The notes under the pieces: model-generated
Told to the model about the DNA's origin: nothing
Databases searched by the model: none
The model's input: only the letters and a program-made list of their open reading frames with translations
Program-made: the position numbers and the translations under genes
Assembly: GCA_030527795.1 (NCBI GenBank)
Contig: JAUNAB010000008.1
Coordinates: 1-64,000 of the forward strand
Direction: 5' to 3'
DNA: 64,000 nt
Source: Pasteurellaceae bacterium
Lineage (GTDB): Bacteria > Pseudomonadota > Gammaproteobacteria > Enterobacterales > Pasteurellaceae
Shown here: positions 31,069 to 40,142 of the stretch, one piece after another
Position numbering within the stretch: position 1 is the first letter of the stretch
How the letters are laid out: the number at the start of each line of letters is the position of its first letter

Positions 31069-32058
31069 ATGACCCTTTCACAATTTATTCAACAAGCAGA
31101 TAACTTTGGGCAAAAACGCCAGCCTTTTTTCTTTCTAATTGATTTTGAACAACAAAAGCCCGTGATTTTCCCCATTGATCAGGCTGAAAAAGCGGGTATT
31201 TATTTTGCAATCAATCAACAATACAACGCCAATCCACCGATTTCTGAACCGAAATCAGATTTTCAATTAGAGCGTTATCCTATGTCGTTGTCTGATTATC
31301 AAATCGGTTTTAATGTGGTGCAACAGGAATTGCAAAAAGGAAACAGCTACTTACTTAATTTAACTTATCCTACTGAAATTAAAACAAATTTTAATCTCGC
31401 ACAGATTTTTCAGCATACTCAAGCACGCTATAAATTATATTATCGCGATCAGTTCGTGTGTTTCTCGCCAGAATGTTTTGTTAAGATTGATAATAGTCAG
31501 ATTACCACTTACCCAATGAAAGGCACAATTAATGCCAAGCTACCTAATGCTGAATCGGTGTTGCTTAATGATCCAAAAGAAATGAGCGAACATTATACGA
31601 TTGTGGATTTAATGCGTAATGACTTGGCTAGCGTAGCAAAAAATATTCAGGTGAAAACCTTTCGCTATGTAGAAAAAATTCAAACAGCAAACGGAGCTAT
31701 TTTGCAAACTAGCTCTGAAATTGTCGGTCAACTCGATGAGAATTGGCAAAATCGCATTGGGCAAATTCTCACCACACTTTTGCCTGCGGGTTCTATTAGT
31801 GGTGCACCAAAAACTAAAACGGTACAAATTATTCAACAGGCAGAACAACAACCACGGGGTTATTATACGGGCATTTTTGGGCTATTTACTGGCGAGAGCC
31901 TTGACAGTGCCGTTGCCATTCGTTTTATTGAACAACGTCAAAATAAATACTATTTCCGTAGTGGCGGCGGTATCACCCGTCAAAGTCAATGCAAGAGTGA
32001 ATATGACGAACTGCTACAAAAAGTTTATGTGCCGATTTTAACACCAGAGAACCAATAA
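31069..32058 (+). CDS. pabB: Aminodeoxychorismate synthase component I
   Basis: Chorismate-binding enzyme aminating chorismate to 4-amino-4-deoxychorismate. The 329-residue chain lacks the N-terminal domain of the 453-residue E. coli PabB. The YPMKGTI motif (about 150-156) has the lysine that marks PabB rather than TrpE (where it is Ala). The catalytic core LLPAGSISGAPKTKT follows and GYYTGIFG is near the C-terminus. Divergent from pabA, 5 bp before pabC. No clear ribosome site precedes the ATG. Confidence 0.9.
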   Translation: MTLSQFIQQADNFGQKRQPFFFLIDFEQQKPVIFPIDQAEKAGIYFAINQQYNANPPISEPKSDFQLERYPMSLSDYQIGFNVVQQELQKGNSYLLNLTYPTEIKTNFNLAQIFQHTQARYKLYYRDQFVCFSPECFVKIDNSQITTYPMKGTINAKLPNAESVLLNDPKEMSEHYTIVDLMRNDLASVAKNIQVKTFRYVEKIQTANGAILQTSSEIVGQLDENWQNRIGQILTTLLPAGSISGAPKTKTVQIIQQAEQQPRGYYTGIFGLFTGESLDSAVAIRFIEQRQNKYYFRSGGGITRQSQCKSEYDELLQKVYVPILTPENQ

Positions 32059-32063
32059 ATATT

Positions 32064-32645
32064 ATGGATTTTCCGTTATTTGAAACCCTTTGCTTAGAAC
32101 AAGGCAAGCTAAAAAATATCGCATTACATCAAGCTCGCTATGAACACAGCCTACATCAATTTTACGCCCAAACCGAGATCAAAAAATTGTGTATTTTTGA
32201 GCAGATTACGCAACATCGTGATTTTACTCAGGCTTATACATTACCTTTGGTGCGTTGTCGTTTTGCCTATAATCAAACAGAATGTGATATTCAATTCTTT
32301 CCCTATCAACGAAAAAAATATCAGACCTTTCAACAAGTTATTTGCAATGAGATAGAATACAGCCTAAAATATAATCAACGTGATACGCTCAATCATCTGT
32401 TCGCACAACGGGGGAATTGCGATGAGATTATTATCATCAAACAAGGCAAAGTGACCGATTGTTCAATTGGCAATTTGGTTTTCCGCAAAGGAAGTGAATG
32501 GTTTACGCCTGATAGTCCGTTGCTTGCGGGTACGCAACGGGCACATTTATTGCAAAATGGGAAGATTCAAGTTCGCCCAATTTTTGCACAAGATATCTCT
32601 ACTTATGATGAAATCCGACTCATCAACGCACTCAATCCGTTGTAA
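32064..32645 (+). CDS. pabC: Class IV aminotransferase, likely aminodeoxychorismate lyase
   Basis: PLP fold-type IV enzyme; in this position it should split aminodeoxychorismate into 4-aminobenzoate and pyruvate. At 193 residues it is shorter than E. coli PabC (269). The expected PLP lysine is in YSLKYNQRD (about 96-104) and the glutamate region in CDEIIIIKQGKVTDCSIGN. Adjacent to pabB, so it completes the PABA route in this window. Confidence 0.8.
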   Translation: MDFPLFETLCLEQGKLKNIALHQARYEHSLHQFYAQTEIKKLCIFEQITQHRDFTQAYTLPLVRCRFAYNQTECDIQFFPYQRKKYQTFQQVICNEIEYSLKYNQRDTLNHLFAQRGNCDEIIIIKQGKVTDCSIGNLVFRKGSEWFTPDSPLLAGTQRAHLLQNGKIQVRPIFAQDISTYDEIRLINALNPL

Positions 32646-32676
32646 AAATCCTTAACGCTTTTCTTCTAACTAAAAC

Positions 32677-32719
32677 AAAACCGCGGTCAAAAATTCAAGC
32701 GTTTTTTTGACCGCGGTTT
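32677..32719. repeat. Paired CCGCGG motif at the pabC / nlpD junction
   Basis: Perfect inverted pair of the standard format between two convergent genes; probably acts as bidirectional terminator as well as uptake motif. Confidence 0.88.
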
Positions 32720-32757
32720 GAAATGATATAGCTTAGCTTTACTAACAAATTGTCGGC

Positions 32758-34035
32758 TTAACGACGGGGTAAATAACGCGTTGGATCAACGGATTTACCT
32801 TTATAACGAATTTCAAAATGGAGTTTAGTGGTATTCGTACCTGTGCTACCCATTTTGGCAATTTGTTGCCCTGCTTTCACTTCTTGCTGATCGCTAACAG
32901 AAATGCTGTCATTATGGGCATAAGCACTTAAGAAATCATCATCGTGTTTAATAATAATTAAATTGCCATAACCGCGTAATGCGTTGCCCGCGTAAACAAC
33001 TCGTCCTGCCGCCGCCGCATAAACGGGTTGCCCTTTTGAACCGCTGATATCAATCCCTTTGTTACCACCATCCGCTTCAGAGAAACCTTGTATTACACGC
33101 CCTTGGGTTGGCCACGCCCAGTTAAAATTTGATCTCACAGGGGCAGATGCGGTGCTACTTGTTCCGTAATTGGTTGCAACGACACCACCACTTGCTGCCG
33201 TTGCCGTCACAGGCACTTGTACCGCAGTGCTATTCGCTGATGCCGCACTGGCGTGAATAGGACCTGATACCGATGCTTCACTTGCTACACCCGCTTTCAC
33301 TGGACCTGTTACCGTGCCATCAGAACCGAGTTGTGTGCCATTTGCCGCACTGGTGTAGGTCACTGGCGGTTCAACAGGTTTTTGTTCTACAACCGGCTGT
33401 TCAGTAACGGCTTTTTGCGTTGTTAGTTGAGTTGTCTGAGCCGTTTGTGGAGCAGATGCAGTGTGATTAGACACTTTTAAAGTTTGCCCAACATTTAAAC
33501 TATAAGGTTCACTCATATTATTTAATGCGGCTAATTCTTTGACATCCATACCTGAAATATACGCAATTAAGAACATCGTATCACCTTTGCGAACAGTATA
33601 GGTGCTGCCTTTATAGAAACCTTTGTCAATTTTACTATAATCAGGGGCATTGGTGGTTGGATTGCGTGGAATTTCAAAATTTTGCGACACTTTTTTCGCA
33701 GGTTCGGAATTAGTTGCTACATTCGTCGTTTGGGTTTTTGCTTTAGTTTTAGCGGCTGTTGCCACTGGCTGAACAGGTGTTTGCACTTGTGGCTGTTGAT
33801 AAGAAACTTGATTAGCCACAGGTTGACTCACAACAGGATTATTCATTCCCGTCGGCATTGCACTTTGCTGAACCTGCGGTTCCCACGTATTATTTGAACT
33901 TGTATTGTCAACAGGTTGCATAATCCCAGGGCTAAGCGTGCCGTTATTCACATTTTCAACGGGAGCGGGCGTATCGCTAGTACAAGCATTCAATAATGCC
34001 AAGGCTACTGGCACGAATAAAAACGATTTTTTCAT
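32758..34035 (-). CDS. nlpD: Murein hydrolase activator NlpD
   Basis: Outer-membrane lipoprotein that activates cell-separation amidases at the septum. The 425 residues have a lipobox (LLNAC, Cys18), a long Gln/Val/Thr-rich spacer, a LysM domain (about 145-190, YTVRKGDTMFLIAY) and a C-terminal M23/LytM domain (about 310-423). The first metal ligand of active M23 enzymes is replaced (NKGIDIS instead of H-x3-D), as in known NlpD, so it should be an activator, not an enzyme. Last gene of the surE-yqaA-lipoprotein-nlpD set. Confidence 0.92.
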   Translation of the reverse strand: MKKSFLFVPVALALLNACTSDTPAPVENVNNGTLSPGIMQPVDNTSSNNTWEPQVQQSAMPTGMNNPVVSQPVANQVSYQQPQVQTPVQPVATAAKTKAKTQTTNVATNSEPAKKVSQNFEIPRNPTTNAPDYSKIDKGFYKGSTYTVRKGDTMFLIAYISGMDVKELAALNNMSEPYSLNVGQTLKVSNHTASAPQTAQTTQLTTQKAVTEQPVVEQKPVEPPVTYTSAANGTQLGSDGTVTGPVKAGVASEASVSGPIHASAASANSTAVQVPVTATAASGGVVATNYGTSSTASAPVRSNFNWAWPTQGRVIQGFSEADGGNKGIDISGSKGQPVYAAAAGRVVYAGNALRGYGNLIIIKHDDDFLSAYAHNDSISVSDQQEVKAGQQIAKMGSTGTNTTKLHFEIRYKGKSVDPTRYLPRR

Positions 34036-34057
34036 TAAATTTTCCTTCTTATAGTTC

Positions 34058-34255
34058 TTATTTCATATTTGCTGGCATAGTTTCTTGTTTAACTTCTGGC
34101 ATCCAACTTCCGCCTTCTACTGCTCCAGTGCCAGCCACGGGCTGCATAATCCCTGGTGGTAAAGCATTCGGATCGTTTTCAACTGATGCAGGTTTTTCGC
34201 TAGAACACGCATTTAATAACATTACTACAGCACACAAAAATAAACTTTTTTTCAT
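34058..34255 (-). CDS. Small lipoprotein resembling the NlpD N-terminus
   Basis: A 65-residue predicted lipoprotein with lipobox LLNAC (Cys17) and a good GGAAAGGA ribosome site. After the signal it shares with NlpD the string PGIMQPV, a PxVEN element before it and W-x-P-x-V-x-Q/E afterwards, ending MPANMK where NlpD has MPTGMN. It therefore looks like a duplicate of the first 65 or so residues of NlpD without LysM and M23 domains. It lies 22 bp upstream of nlpD. Function unknown. Confidence 0.75.
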   Translation of the reverse strand: MKKSLFLCAVVMLLNACSSEKPASVENDPNALPPGIMQPVAGTGAVEGGSWMPEVKQETMPANMK

Positions 34256-34270
34256 TTCCTTTCCTTTTTA

Positions 34271-34855
34271 TTATTTTAATTTCAAAACTAAATATAACAA
34301 TACTGCAATTATAACAACTGCCCAGCCTAAAAGTTCAATAGAACGGCGGATTTTTTCGGCATATTTCTCACCGCCCCAAGCAGATAATTTCGCAACCATT
34401 ACAAAACGTGATGCTCGTGCCACTAGGGACGTAATTAAAAATGGGAAAAATGACATTTGTAACAAGCCTGCGCATAATGTAAAGACTTTATACGGCACAG
34501 GCGAAAAGCCGCCTGCCACAAAAATAATCGCGATCCCATATTCATCAAACCATTTCATCACGCGATCAAAATGCCCTTGATAGCCCCAATTCGCAATAGT
34601 TTCTCGCACCCAATCTGACGCAAAATATCCCACGCCATAGCCAATCGCACCACCAACAACGGAGAAAATCGTCGCATAAATGGCAAAACGCATCGCTTTT
34701 TGCGGTTTGCTCATTGACATTGGGATCAACATCACATCAGGCGGAATCGGGAAGAAAATCGCTTCAATAAAGCTCAATAAGGATAACCAATAGACCGCCA
34801 AACGATGCTTTGACCATTGTAGTGCTTTATCATAAATTTTTTCAAAAATTTTCAT
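34271..34855 (-). CDS. yqaA: YqaA/DedA-family membrane protein
   Basis: VTT-domain (DedA-like) membrane protein of 194 residues with several hydrophobic segments; the family is linked to lipid scrambling and envelope integrity. Visible are the FFPIPPDVMLIPM re-entrant segment (about 34-46) and the GGFSPVPYKVFTLCAG motif (about 115-130). In Pasteurellaceae it commonly lies between surE and nlpD, as here. Substrate unknown. Confidence 0.82.
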   Translation of the reverse strand: MKIFEKIYDKALQWSKHRLAVYWLSLLSFIEAIFFPIPPDVMLIPMSMSKPQKAMRFAIYATIFSVVGGAIGYGVGYFASDWVRETIANWGYQGHFDRVMKWFDEYGIAIIFVAGGFSPVPYKVFTLCAGLLQMSFFPFLITSLVARASRFVMVAKLSAWGGEKYAEKIRRSIELLGWAVVIIAVLLYLVLKLK

Positions 34856-34879
34856 AACAGCTCGATTTTTACTGGCTTA

Positions 34880-34916
34880 AACCGCGGTCAAAAATCGCAT
34901 TGTTTTTGCGATTTTT
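34880..34916. terminator. Hairpin and single CCGCGG motif between surE and yqaA
   Basis: AAAAATCGCA (34890-34899) pairs with TGCGATTTTT (34907-34916); an ACCGCGGTCA motif abuts it at 34881. It lies 20 bp after surE and could attenuate transcription into yqaA. Confidence 0.65.
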
Positions 34917-34935
34917 CCCACAAAATTGTCGCTCA

Positions 34936-35676
34936 TTATTCCTGTTCTAACCAACATTGTAAAGCATTGATTGACGCATAAGCGGTCATATCTGGCTGAA
35001 TTGGCGTAATGGAAACATATCCTTGGTTAATCGCGTGAAAATCTGTGCCATCGTTGTCATCTTCGGGTAATCCCGCAGGTCCGATCCAATAAATCGCTTC
35101 GCCACGCGGATCTTGCTGTTTAATCACTTCTGCCGATGCAGAGCGACTGCCTAAACGACAAACCTTAATGCCTTTTATTTGTTCATAAGGCAAATCTGGC
35201 ACATTTATATTCAATATTTCTCGACTTTTCAATAGGGTTGGATGAAGCTTAGGAATTAATTCACACACAATTCGTGCCGCGGTGTCGTAATGTTGACGAC
35301 CATCTAAGGAAACGGCTACCGCGGGCAAACCTAAATGACGACCTTCTAACGCGGCGGCAACCGTGCCTGAATAAAGTAAATCATCGCCTAAATTCGTCCC
35401 TGCGTTAATCCCCGAAATAACAATATCCACTTGCCCTGATAAAAAGCCATTAAGGGCTAAGTGAACACAATCAGCTGGCGTACCGTTAATGCAATAATCC
35501 CCATTTGGCAAATGTAAAGGTCGTAATGGATGGGATAAAGTTAATGAACTGGATGCCGCACTACGATTTTGATCGGGTGCGACAATTGTTACATTAGCAA
35601 TTTTACGTAACTCTGCCGCTAATATTTGGATGCCTTCCGCGTGAATGCCATCATCATTACTTAATAAAATATTCAT
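34936..35676 (-). CDS. surE: 5'-nucleotidase SurE
   Basis: Metal-dependent nucleoside-monophosphate phosphatase. The 246 residues start [16 protein letters not shown] with the paired aspartates of the metal site (8-9), followed by [14 protein letters not shown] (35-48) and the [19 protein letters not shown] motif near 88-106. Length is normal. In many gamma-proteobacteria surE is grouped with nlpD; here pcm is absent between them. Confidence 0.95.
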   Translation of the reverse strand: MNILLSNDDGIHAEGIQILAAELRKIANVTIVAPDQNRSAASSSLTLSHPLRPLHLPNGDYCINGTPADCVHLALNGFLSGQVDIVISGINAGTNLGDDLLYSGTVAAALEGRHLGLPAVAVSLDGRQHYDTAARIVCELIPKLHPTLLKSREILNINVPDLPYEQIKGIKVCRLGSRSASAEVIKQQDPRGEAIYWIGPAGLPEDDNDGTDFHAINQGYVSITPIQPDMTAYASINALQCWLEQE

Positions 35677-35827
35677 TTCATTCCTGTTTTGAGGTAAATG
35701 TAATCAATAAATGAAGGTAAAATTCATCTATTCATCACCGAAATACAATTTAAAATCGAGTGGATTTTACCTGTTAAGTAGAAAATTGGCTAGTTGAATT
35801 GCAGAGAAAAAATGAGACAGGAAAAAG

Positions 35828-35853
35828 AAAATCCCTTAAAGAAAAGGGATTTT
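35828..35853 (-). terminator. Terminator of the qorB-like pseudogene
   Basis: AAAATCCCTT pairs with AAGGGATTTT around AAAGAA, 12 bp after the stop codon. Confidence 0.8.
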
Positions 35854-35865
35854 CTACTATTTATG

Positions 35866-36702
35866 TTATTTAGCTAAAGCTATTTTAACCATTTCAGCTA
35901 AACTTGTTGTCGGGCGCCCAATTAAAGTCGATAAGGTTTTGTCATCGCTAAATAACGCACCATTTTTAGCATCAATATCCCAATGTGCAATTATTGCTGC
36001 AAAATCGGCAGGAACTCCCGCTTCAGTCAAGGCTTTTGCATAATCTTGCTCACTTAAATCAACATAAGGAATATCCTTACCAATCTGACGACTCATTTCT
36101 GCCGCAAGCTCACTTAATGTATAAGCATTATCGCCTGCTAATTCGTACGTTTTTCCTTCGTGTCCATCGGTAGTCAACACTCGAATTGCCGCATCAACAA
36201 AATCCTCACGGCTTGCGGACGCAATTTTACCTTCGCCCGCCGCACCATAAAATGCACCTAATTGCAGTGCTGCGGGAATTGATGCAGTGTAATTCTCGGT
36301 GTACCAACCATTACGCAAAATTGTAAAAGAAACACCTGATTCTTTTAAAAATTCTTCAGTCAATTTGTGTTCCTCCGCCAAACTCAATGCCGAGGTATCA
36401 GCACGCAAAAGACTCGTATAAACAAGATATTTAACACCTGCTTGTTTTGCGGCATCAATCACTTTTTTATGTTGGTCTGCTCGTTTACCTAATTCACTAC
36501 CTGAAATTAAATATAATTTATCTACACCTTGTAGTGATGCCACTGCTGGCGAGTCATAATCAAAATGTCGAACTTCAACGCCTAAATCTTTTGCTTTTTC
36601 CAAATTGCGTGCTAATGCAATCACGTTTGTTTGTTTAGCCAATTTTTATATAGCAATTTGACCTAGTTGGCCTGTTGCGGCGGTTACTGCGATAGTCGTC
36701 AT
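35866..36702 (-). pseudogene. QorB-like NAD(P)H quinone oxidoreductase, in-frame stop
   Basis: NmrA-type Rossmann protein resembling E. coli QorB (YtfG). From the ATG at 36702 the frame reads MTTIAVTAATGQLGQIAI and then TAA (36646-36648) where homologs have a charged or polar residue, and continues in the same frame with KLAKQTNVIALARN to the normal end. The rest, including YTSLLRADTS and ELAGDNAYTLSELA, looks well kept. Restart downstream would lose the cofactor-binding GATGQLG loop, so the gene is probably inactive unless the stop is a sequencing error. Confidence 0.85.
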
Positions 36703-36893
36703 ATTCTTTTCCTCTTAATAGTAAAACAACCTTACCAAACCAATACGATAAGGTTGAAATTATTGTACTTAACAACCACATATATTTAAAGTACCTACAC
36801 AAATGTTAGTTTGAAAATAATTTTTAATTATTTGATTCACAAGATAATTTTTACTGAAATAAATTTAAAGGAAGGATTAAATTGAGTTTAAAG

Positions 36894-36927
36894 AATAAAA
36901 AAACAGCAAACGTTATGTTTGCTGTTT
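36894..36927 (-). terminator. Terminator of fis
   Basis: AAACAGCAAAC pairs with GTTTGCTGTTT, followed on the minus strand by a run of Ts, 14 bp after the fis stop. Confidence 0.88.
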
Positions 36928-36940
36928 CCCAAAATTTTAA

Positions 36941-37240
36941 CTAACCGCGGCCATATTTTTTTAATTTTTTACGTAACGTACCGCGGTTGATACCAAGCAT
37001 CGTTGCCGCACGGGTTTGATTACCACGAGTGTGCATCATAATCACATCCAACATCGGATCTTCGACTTCTGCAAGCACTAATTCATACAGATCTTGTGCA
37101 TCTTCACCATCAAGTTGAGCTAAATAATTTTTAACTGCTTGTTTTACCGAATCACGTAATGGTTTGTTGGTAACTTGAGATTGTGAATTTAACACTGATA
37201 CTGTCAATGTATCAGCTGTTGCGCGTTGTTGTTCTAACAT
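36941..37240 (-). CDS. fis: Nucleoid protein Fis
   Basis: Factor for inversion stimulation: a DNA-bending nucleoid protein and growth-phase regulator. The ATG at 37240 (99 residues) matches the MLEQQ start of H. influenzae Fis; Mets five codons upstream are also in frame. The C-terminal helix-turn-helix [27 protein letters not shown] is intact, described here by its ends TRGNQTRAA and RKKLKKYG. It overlaps dusB by 29 bp, the conserved dusB-fis operon. Two CCGCGG cores lie at its 3' end. Confidence 0.95.
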   Translation of the reverse strand: MLEQQRATADTLTVSVLNSQSQVTNKPLRDSVKQAVKNYLAQLDGEDAQDLYELVLAEVEDPMLDVIMMHTRGNQTRAATMLGINRGTLRKKLKKYGRG

Positions 37241-38216
37241 TGTTTTGTCCATCAAGAATTAAATTAAAAAAACCTTCTAATACGTCTAACTGCTCAGAAG
37301 CACAAGTAATCGCATTAAAAGTCTGTCTAAAAACGGAATCAGGCGCGATGTCCTGTAAATACCAAGCCACGTGTTTACGAGCAACACGGTAGCCTTTTTC
37401 AACGCCATAAAACTGATGTAAATCAGCAATATGCTGTAAAATTACATCACAACGTTGCGCTAAGCTTGGTGATGAAATTATTGAATCGTTTTCAATTAAG
37501 CCAACAACAGACTGAAATAGCCAAGGTCGGCCTAATGCTCCACGTCCAATCATTATTGCGTCTGCACCTGTGTAATCAAGCACAAACTTTGCTTTCTCAG
37601 CAGAAGTAATATCGCCATTAGCAATAATCGGAATCCCAACTTGCTGTTTCACCGCTTTAATTTGATCGTATTCGGCTTGACCTTGAAACAAACAGGCTTT
37701 CGTTCTCCCGTGGATAGTCAATGCACTAATACCACTTTGTTCTGCTATTTTTGCGATTTCAACACAATTTTGGTGTTGGCGATCCCACCCCGTCCGAATT
37801 TTTAATGTAACTGGTACATGTACTGCACTCACAACCGCATTCAAGATCCGTTGCACAAGATCAGGATATTGTAACAAAGCCGAACCTGCTAATTTGCGAT
37901 TTACTTTTTTAGCAGGGCAACCCATATTAATATCAATAATTTGTGCGCCATATTCTACATTGATACGTGCAGCTTGTGCCATTTCAGCAGGATCAGAACC
38001 TGCTATCTGTACCGCATTAATCCCAATATCTTGGTGATGAGCTAAGCGAAGTTTTGACTTTTCCGTATGCCATACTTGTGGATTTGTAGACATCATTTCT
38101 GAAAAGGTCAACCCAGATTGATAATGCGCACATAATTTACGAAACGGTTGGTCGGTAATACCCGCCATTGGAGCAAGCCACACGCGATTTTTTAATTGAT
38201 AAGAACCAATTTGCAC
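37212..38216 (-). CDS. dusB: tRNA-dihydrouridine synthase B
   Basis: FMN enzyme reducing uridines in the tRNA D-loop. The 334 residues show [12 protein letters not shown] (15-26), the catalytic cysteine in NMGCPAKKV (about 97-105), and the FMN phosphate region IIANGDI and [11 protein letters not shown]. First gene of dusB-fis, with a promoter upstream that has a GC-rich discriminator. Confidence 0.95.
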   Translation of the reverse strand: MQIGSYQLKNRVWLAPMAGITDQPFRKLCAHYQSGLTFSEMMSTNPQVWHTEKSKLRLAHHQDIGINAVQIAGSDPAEMAQAARINVEYGAQIIDINMGCPAKKVNRKLAGSALLQYPDLVQRILNAVVSAVHVPVTLKIRTGWDRQHQNCVEIAKIAEQSGISALTIHGRTKACLFQGQAEYDQIKAVKQQVGIPIIANGDITSAEKAKFVLDYTGADAIMIGRGALGRPWLFQSVVGLIENDSIISSPSLAQRCDVILQHIADLHQFYGVEKGYRVARKHVAWYLQDIAPDSVFRQTFNAITCASEQLDVLEGFFNLILDGQNNVRTTTRNS

Positions 38217-38294
38217 GAGCTAACCCCAATCCGACTAATTTACTGACAAAATCGCTGAAAAAATGAACGAATTTGTCAGGCGACAAGGCGTGCT

Positions 38295-38322
38295 ATGATA
38301 CGCACTTTTGCTCAGTTTGCAA
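38295..38322 (-). promoter_or_regulatory. Candidate dusB-fis promoter
   Basis: On the minus strand a -35 TTGCAA (38322-38317), a 16-bp spacer and a -10 TATCAT (38300-38295) are followed by the GC-rich AGCACGCC. Such discriminators mark promoters shut off by ppGpp/DksA, as known for fis in E. coli. Confidence 0.5.
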
Positions 38323-38373
38323 AGCATATTTTTTAAACAAAAGTAAGTTTTTTTCACGCCCTGCCCCTTGATT

Positions 38374-39255
38374 TTATCGGTGTTTTCCTGTAATGCGACA
38401 CCATTCATCTCGCTCGGCAACAGGATCCAATGTGAATTGGCTTTGATAAGCCTCGCAAACGGACTGTGCTTGTGTAGATAAAATGCCTGATAACCCTAAA
38501 TCGCCATTAGGTTTAACGAGAGCACTAATGGTCGGTGCAAGTTCCTTTAATGGTCCTGCTAAAATATTGGCTACCACAACATCAGCTTGTAAATTCTCAG
38601 GTTGCTGTTCAGCTAAAAACAATTGCAATCGATCATCAACCCCATTTTGCTGTGCATTATTACGGCTTGCTAAAATGGCTTGCGGATCAATATCAATACC
38701 AATCGCGGATGCTGCCCCTAGCTTTAATGCAGCAATGGCTAAAATGCCCGAACCACAACCAAAATCAATCACCGTTTTACCTTGCAAATCCAAACTCTCT
38801 AACCATTCAAGACAAAGTGCGGTTGTCGGGTGTGTGCCTGTACCAAAAGCTAAACCAGGATCAAGCATTACATTCACCGCATTAGGATCAGGGATCTCAC
38901 GCCAGCTTGGACAAATCCACAAACGTTTGCCAAATTGCATCGGATGAAAGTTATCCATCCATTCACGTTCCCAATCTTTGTCTTCAATTTGTTCAATTTT
39001 ATAAGCAAAATCCGCATCAACAAATTGGCTTTGTTGCAATAAGCGTAGAATGTGCTGCATATCGGTTTCAGCATCAAATAATGCCACCACATCCGTATTA
39101 CCCCAAAGCCGTGTTTCACCTGGTAACGGCTCAAAAATTGACGTGTCTTGACTATCCATAAAAGTCACTGAAACTGCGCCAATTTCTTCTAAATAATCAC
39201 TGATTTGTTCAGCTTTTTGATCGGTGCTGTTTAACCGAATTTGAACCCATGCCAT
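38374..39255 (-). CDS. prmA: Ribosomal protein L11 methyltransferase
   Basis: SAM-dependent enzyme trimethylating ribosomal protein L11. The 293 residues have the N-terminal L11-binding domain and a methyltransferase domain with [18 protein letters not shown] (about 164-181), the acidic loop GIDIDPQAI and the NILAGPL catalytic motif. Starts 9 bp after yhhQ ends, so likely co-transcribed with it. Confidence 0.95.
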   Translation of the reverse strand: MAWVQIRLNSTDQKAEQISDYLEEIGAVSVTFMDSQDTSIFEPLPGETRLWGNTDVVALFDAETDMQHILRLLQQSQFVDADFAYKIEQIEDKDWEREWMDNFHPMQFGKRLWICPSWREIPDPNAVNVMLDPGLAFGTGTHPTTALCLEWLESLDLQGKTVIDFGCGSGILAIAALKLGAASAIGIDIDPQAILASRNNAQQNGVDDRLQLFLAEQQPENLQADVVVANILAGPLKELAPTISALVKPNGDLGLSGILSTQAQSVCEAYQSQFTLDPVAERDEWCRITGKHR

Positions 39256-39264
39256 TGTTTTTCC

Positions 39265-39975
39265 TTATGCAGTTTGTTGTTGCGAACTTAACAAACGCAA
39301 TTTCTGTAAAATCATATTCAATACCACGCCATAAGCAGGCACGAATAATACAATACCAATTAAAAGTTTTGATAGATAATCCACCACTCCAATCGCAACC
39401 CAATTTTCAGCCATAAAGCTATCGCTACTGGCATAAAATGCAATGGAGAAAAACATAAAAGTATCAGCCATTGAACCAAAAATCATTGAGCTACTCGGTG
39501 CAATCCACCATATTTTCCATTGACGTAAACGGTTAAACACTAAAACGTCTAATAATTGACCACAAATATAAGCACAAAAGCTAGCTAATGCAATCCTAAA
39601 AACAGGCAAACTGAACGAAGCAAGGGCATTAATCCCTTGGTATTGTCCATCTGAAAATAAAATAGACACCACATAGCTAACTAACAACGCAGGTAACATT
39701 GCGGCAAAAATAATCCAACGAGCTTCCCGTGCGCCAAACACACGAACAGTGAGATCCGTAGCGATAAAAATAAACGGAAACGTCAACGAACCCCAAGTGC
39801 TGTGAAATTGCCATTCAGTAAAAGGAACTTGCACGCTGAAAGGAATTTGCACCAAATAATTGCTTGCGGTAATAATTAAGATATGGAAAAGACTGAGTAT
39901 AATTAATGCTCGACGCTTTTGCTGATCACTGAATAATGCCGAAAATGGCGATGATGAATGAATTTGCTGTGTCAT
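39265..39975 (-). CDS. yhhQ: Queuosine precursor transporter YhhQ
   Basis: Membrane protein of the ECF-like COG1738 family that imports 7-cyano-7-deazaguanine or 7-aminomethyl-7-deazaguanine for queuosine tRNA modification. The 236 residues have about six membrane segments and the family motifs FIFIATDLTVRVFGAREAR (about 69-87) and GSMADTFMFFSIAF (about 171-184). The leader contains a candidate preQ1-I riboswitch, which fits this substrate. Confidence 0.92.
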   Translation of the reverse strand: MTQQIHSSSPFSALFSDQQKRRALIILSLFHILIITASNYLVQIPFSVQVPFTEWQFHSTWGSLTFPFIFIATDLTVRVFGAREARWIIFAAMLPALLVSYVVSILFSDGQYQGINALASFSLPVFRIALASFCAYICGQLLDVLVFNRLRQWKIWWIAPSSSMIFGSMADTFMFFSIAFYASSDSFMAENWVAIGVVDYLSKLLIGIVLFVPAYGVVLNMILQKLRLLSSQQQTA

Positions 39976-39981
39976 AATAAA

Positions 39982-40015
39982 CCTTTTTAATCAAAATTGA
40001 GGTAAGGGAACTCAA
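39982..40015 (-). promoter_or_regulatory. Candidate preQ1-I riboswitch upstream of yhhQ
   Basis: On the minus strand the leader reads TTGAG, loop TTCCCTTAC, CTCAA, then an A/T tail ending TAAAAAGG. This is the layout of the small preQ1-I aptamer: a 5-bp stem, a pyrimidine-rich loop with TTC at its start and AC at its end, and an A-rich tail that can pair back. The loop CCTT is complementary to the AAGG ribosome site, 7 bp before the ATG, so ligand binding could hide the start. Called from pattern and context only. Confidence 0.5.
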
Positions 40016-40068
40016 CGGAAGCGGAATTATAGTGAATTGGCTCAAAATTTCAAGGGATAAGGGCAATC

Positions 40069-40113
40069 AAAAACCGCGGTCAAAAAAACGAGAGAATTTT
40101 TGACCGCGGTTTT
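40069..40113. repeat. Paired CCGCGG motif downstream of the DUF3108-like gene
   Basis: Perfect inverted pair in reverse orientation, 30 bp after the stop codon and upstream of yhhQ; likely terminator for the minus-strand gene. Confidence 0.88.
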
Positions 40114-40142
40114 AGCTTATTCACGCATATTGAAAAAGGCGA

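Noticed and set aside
38483..38947. 154-codon open frame antisense to prmA
   Set aside because: Shadow of prmA; no ribosome site or domain.
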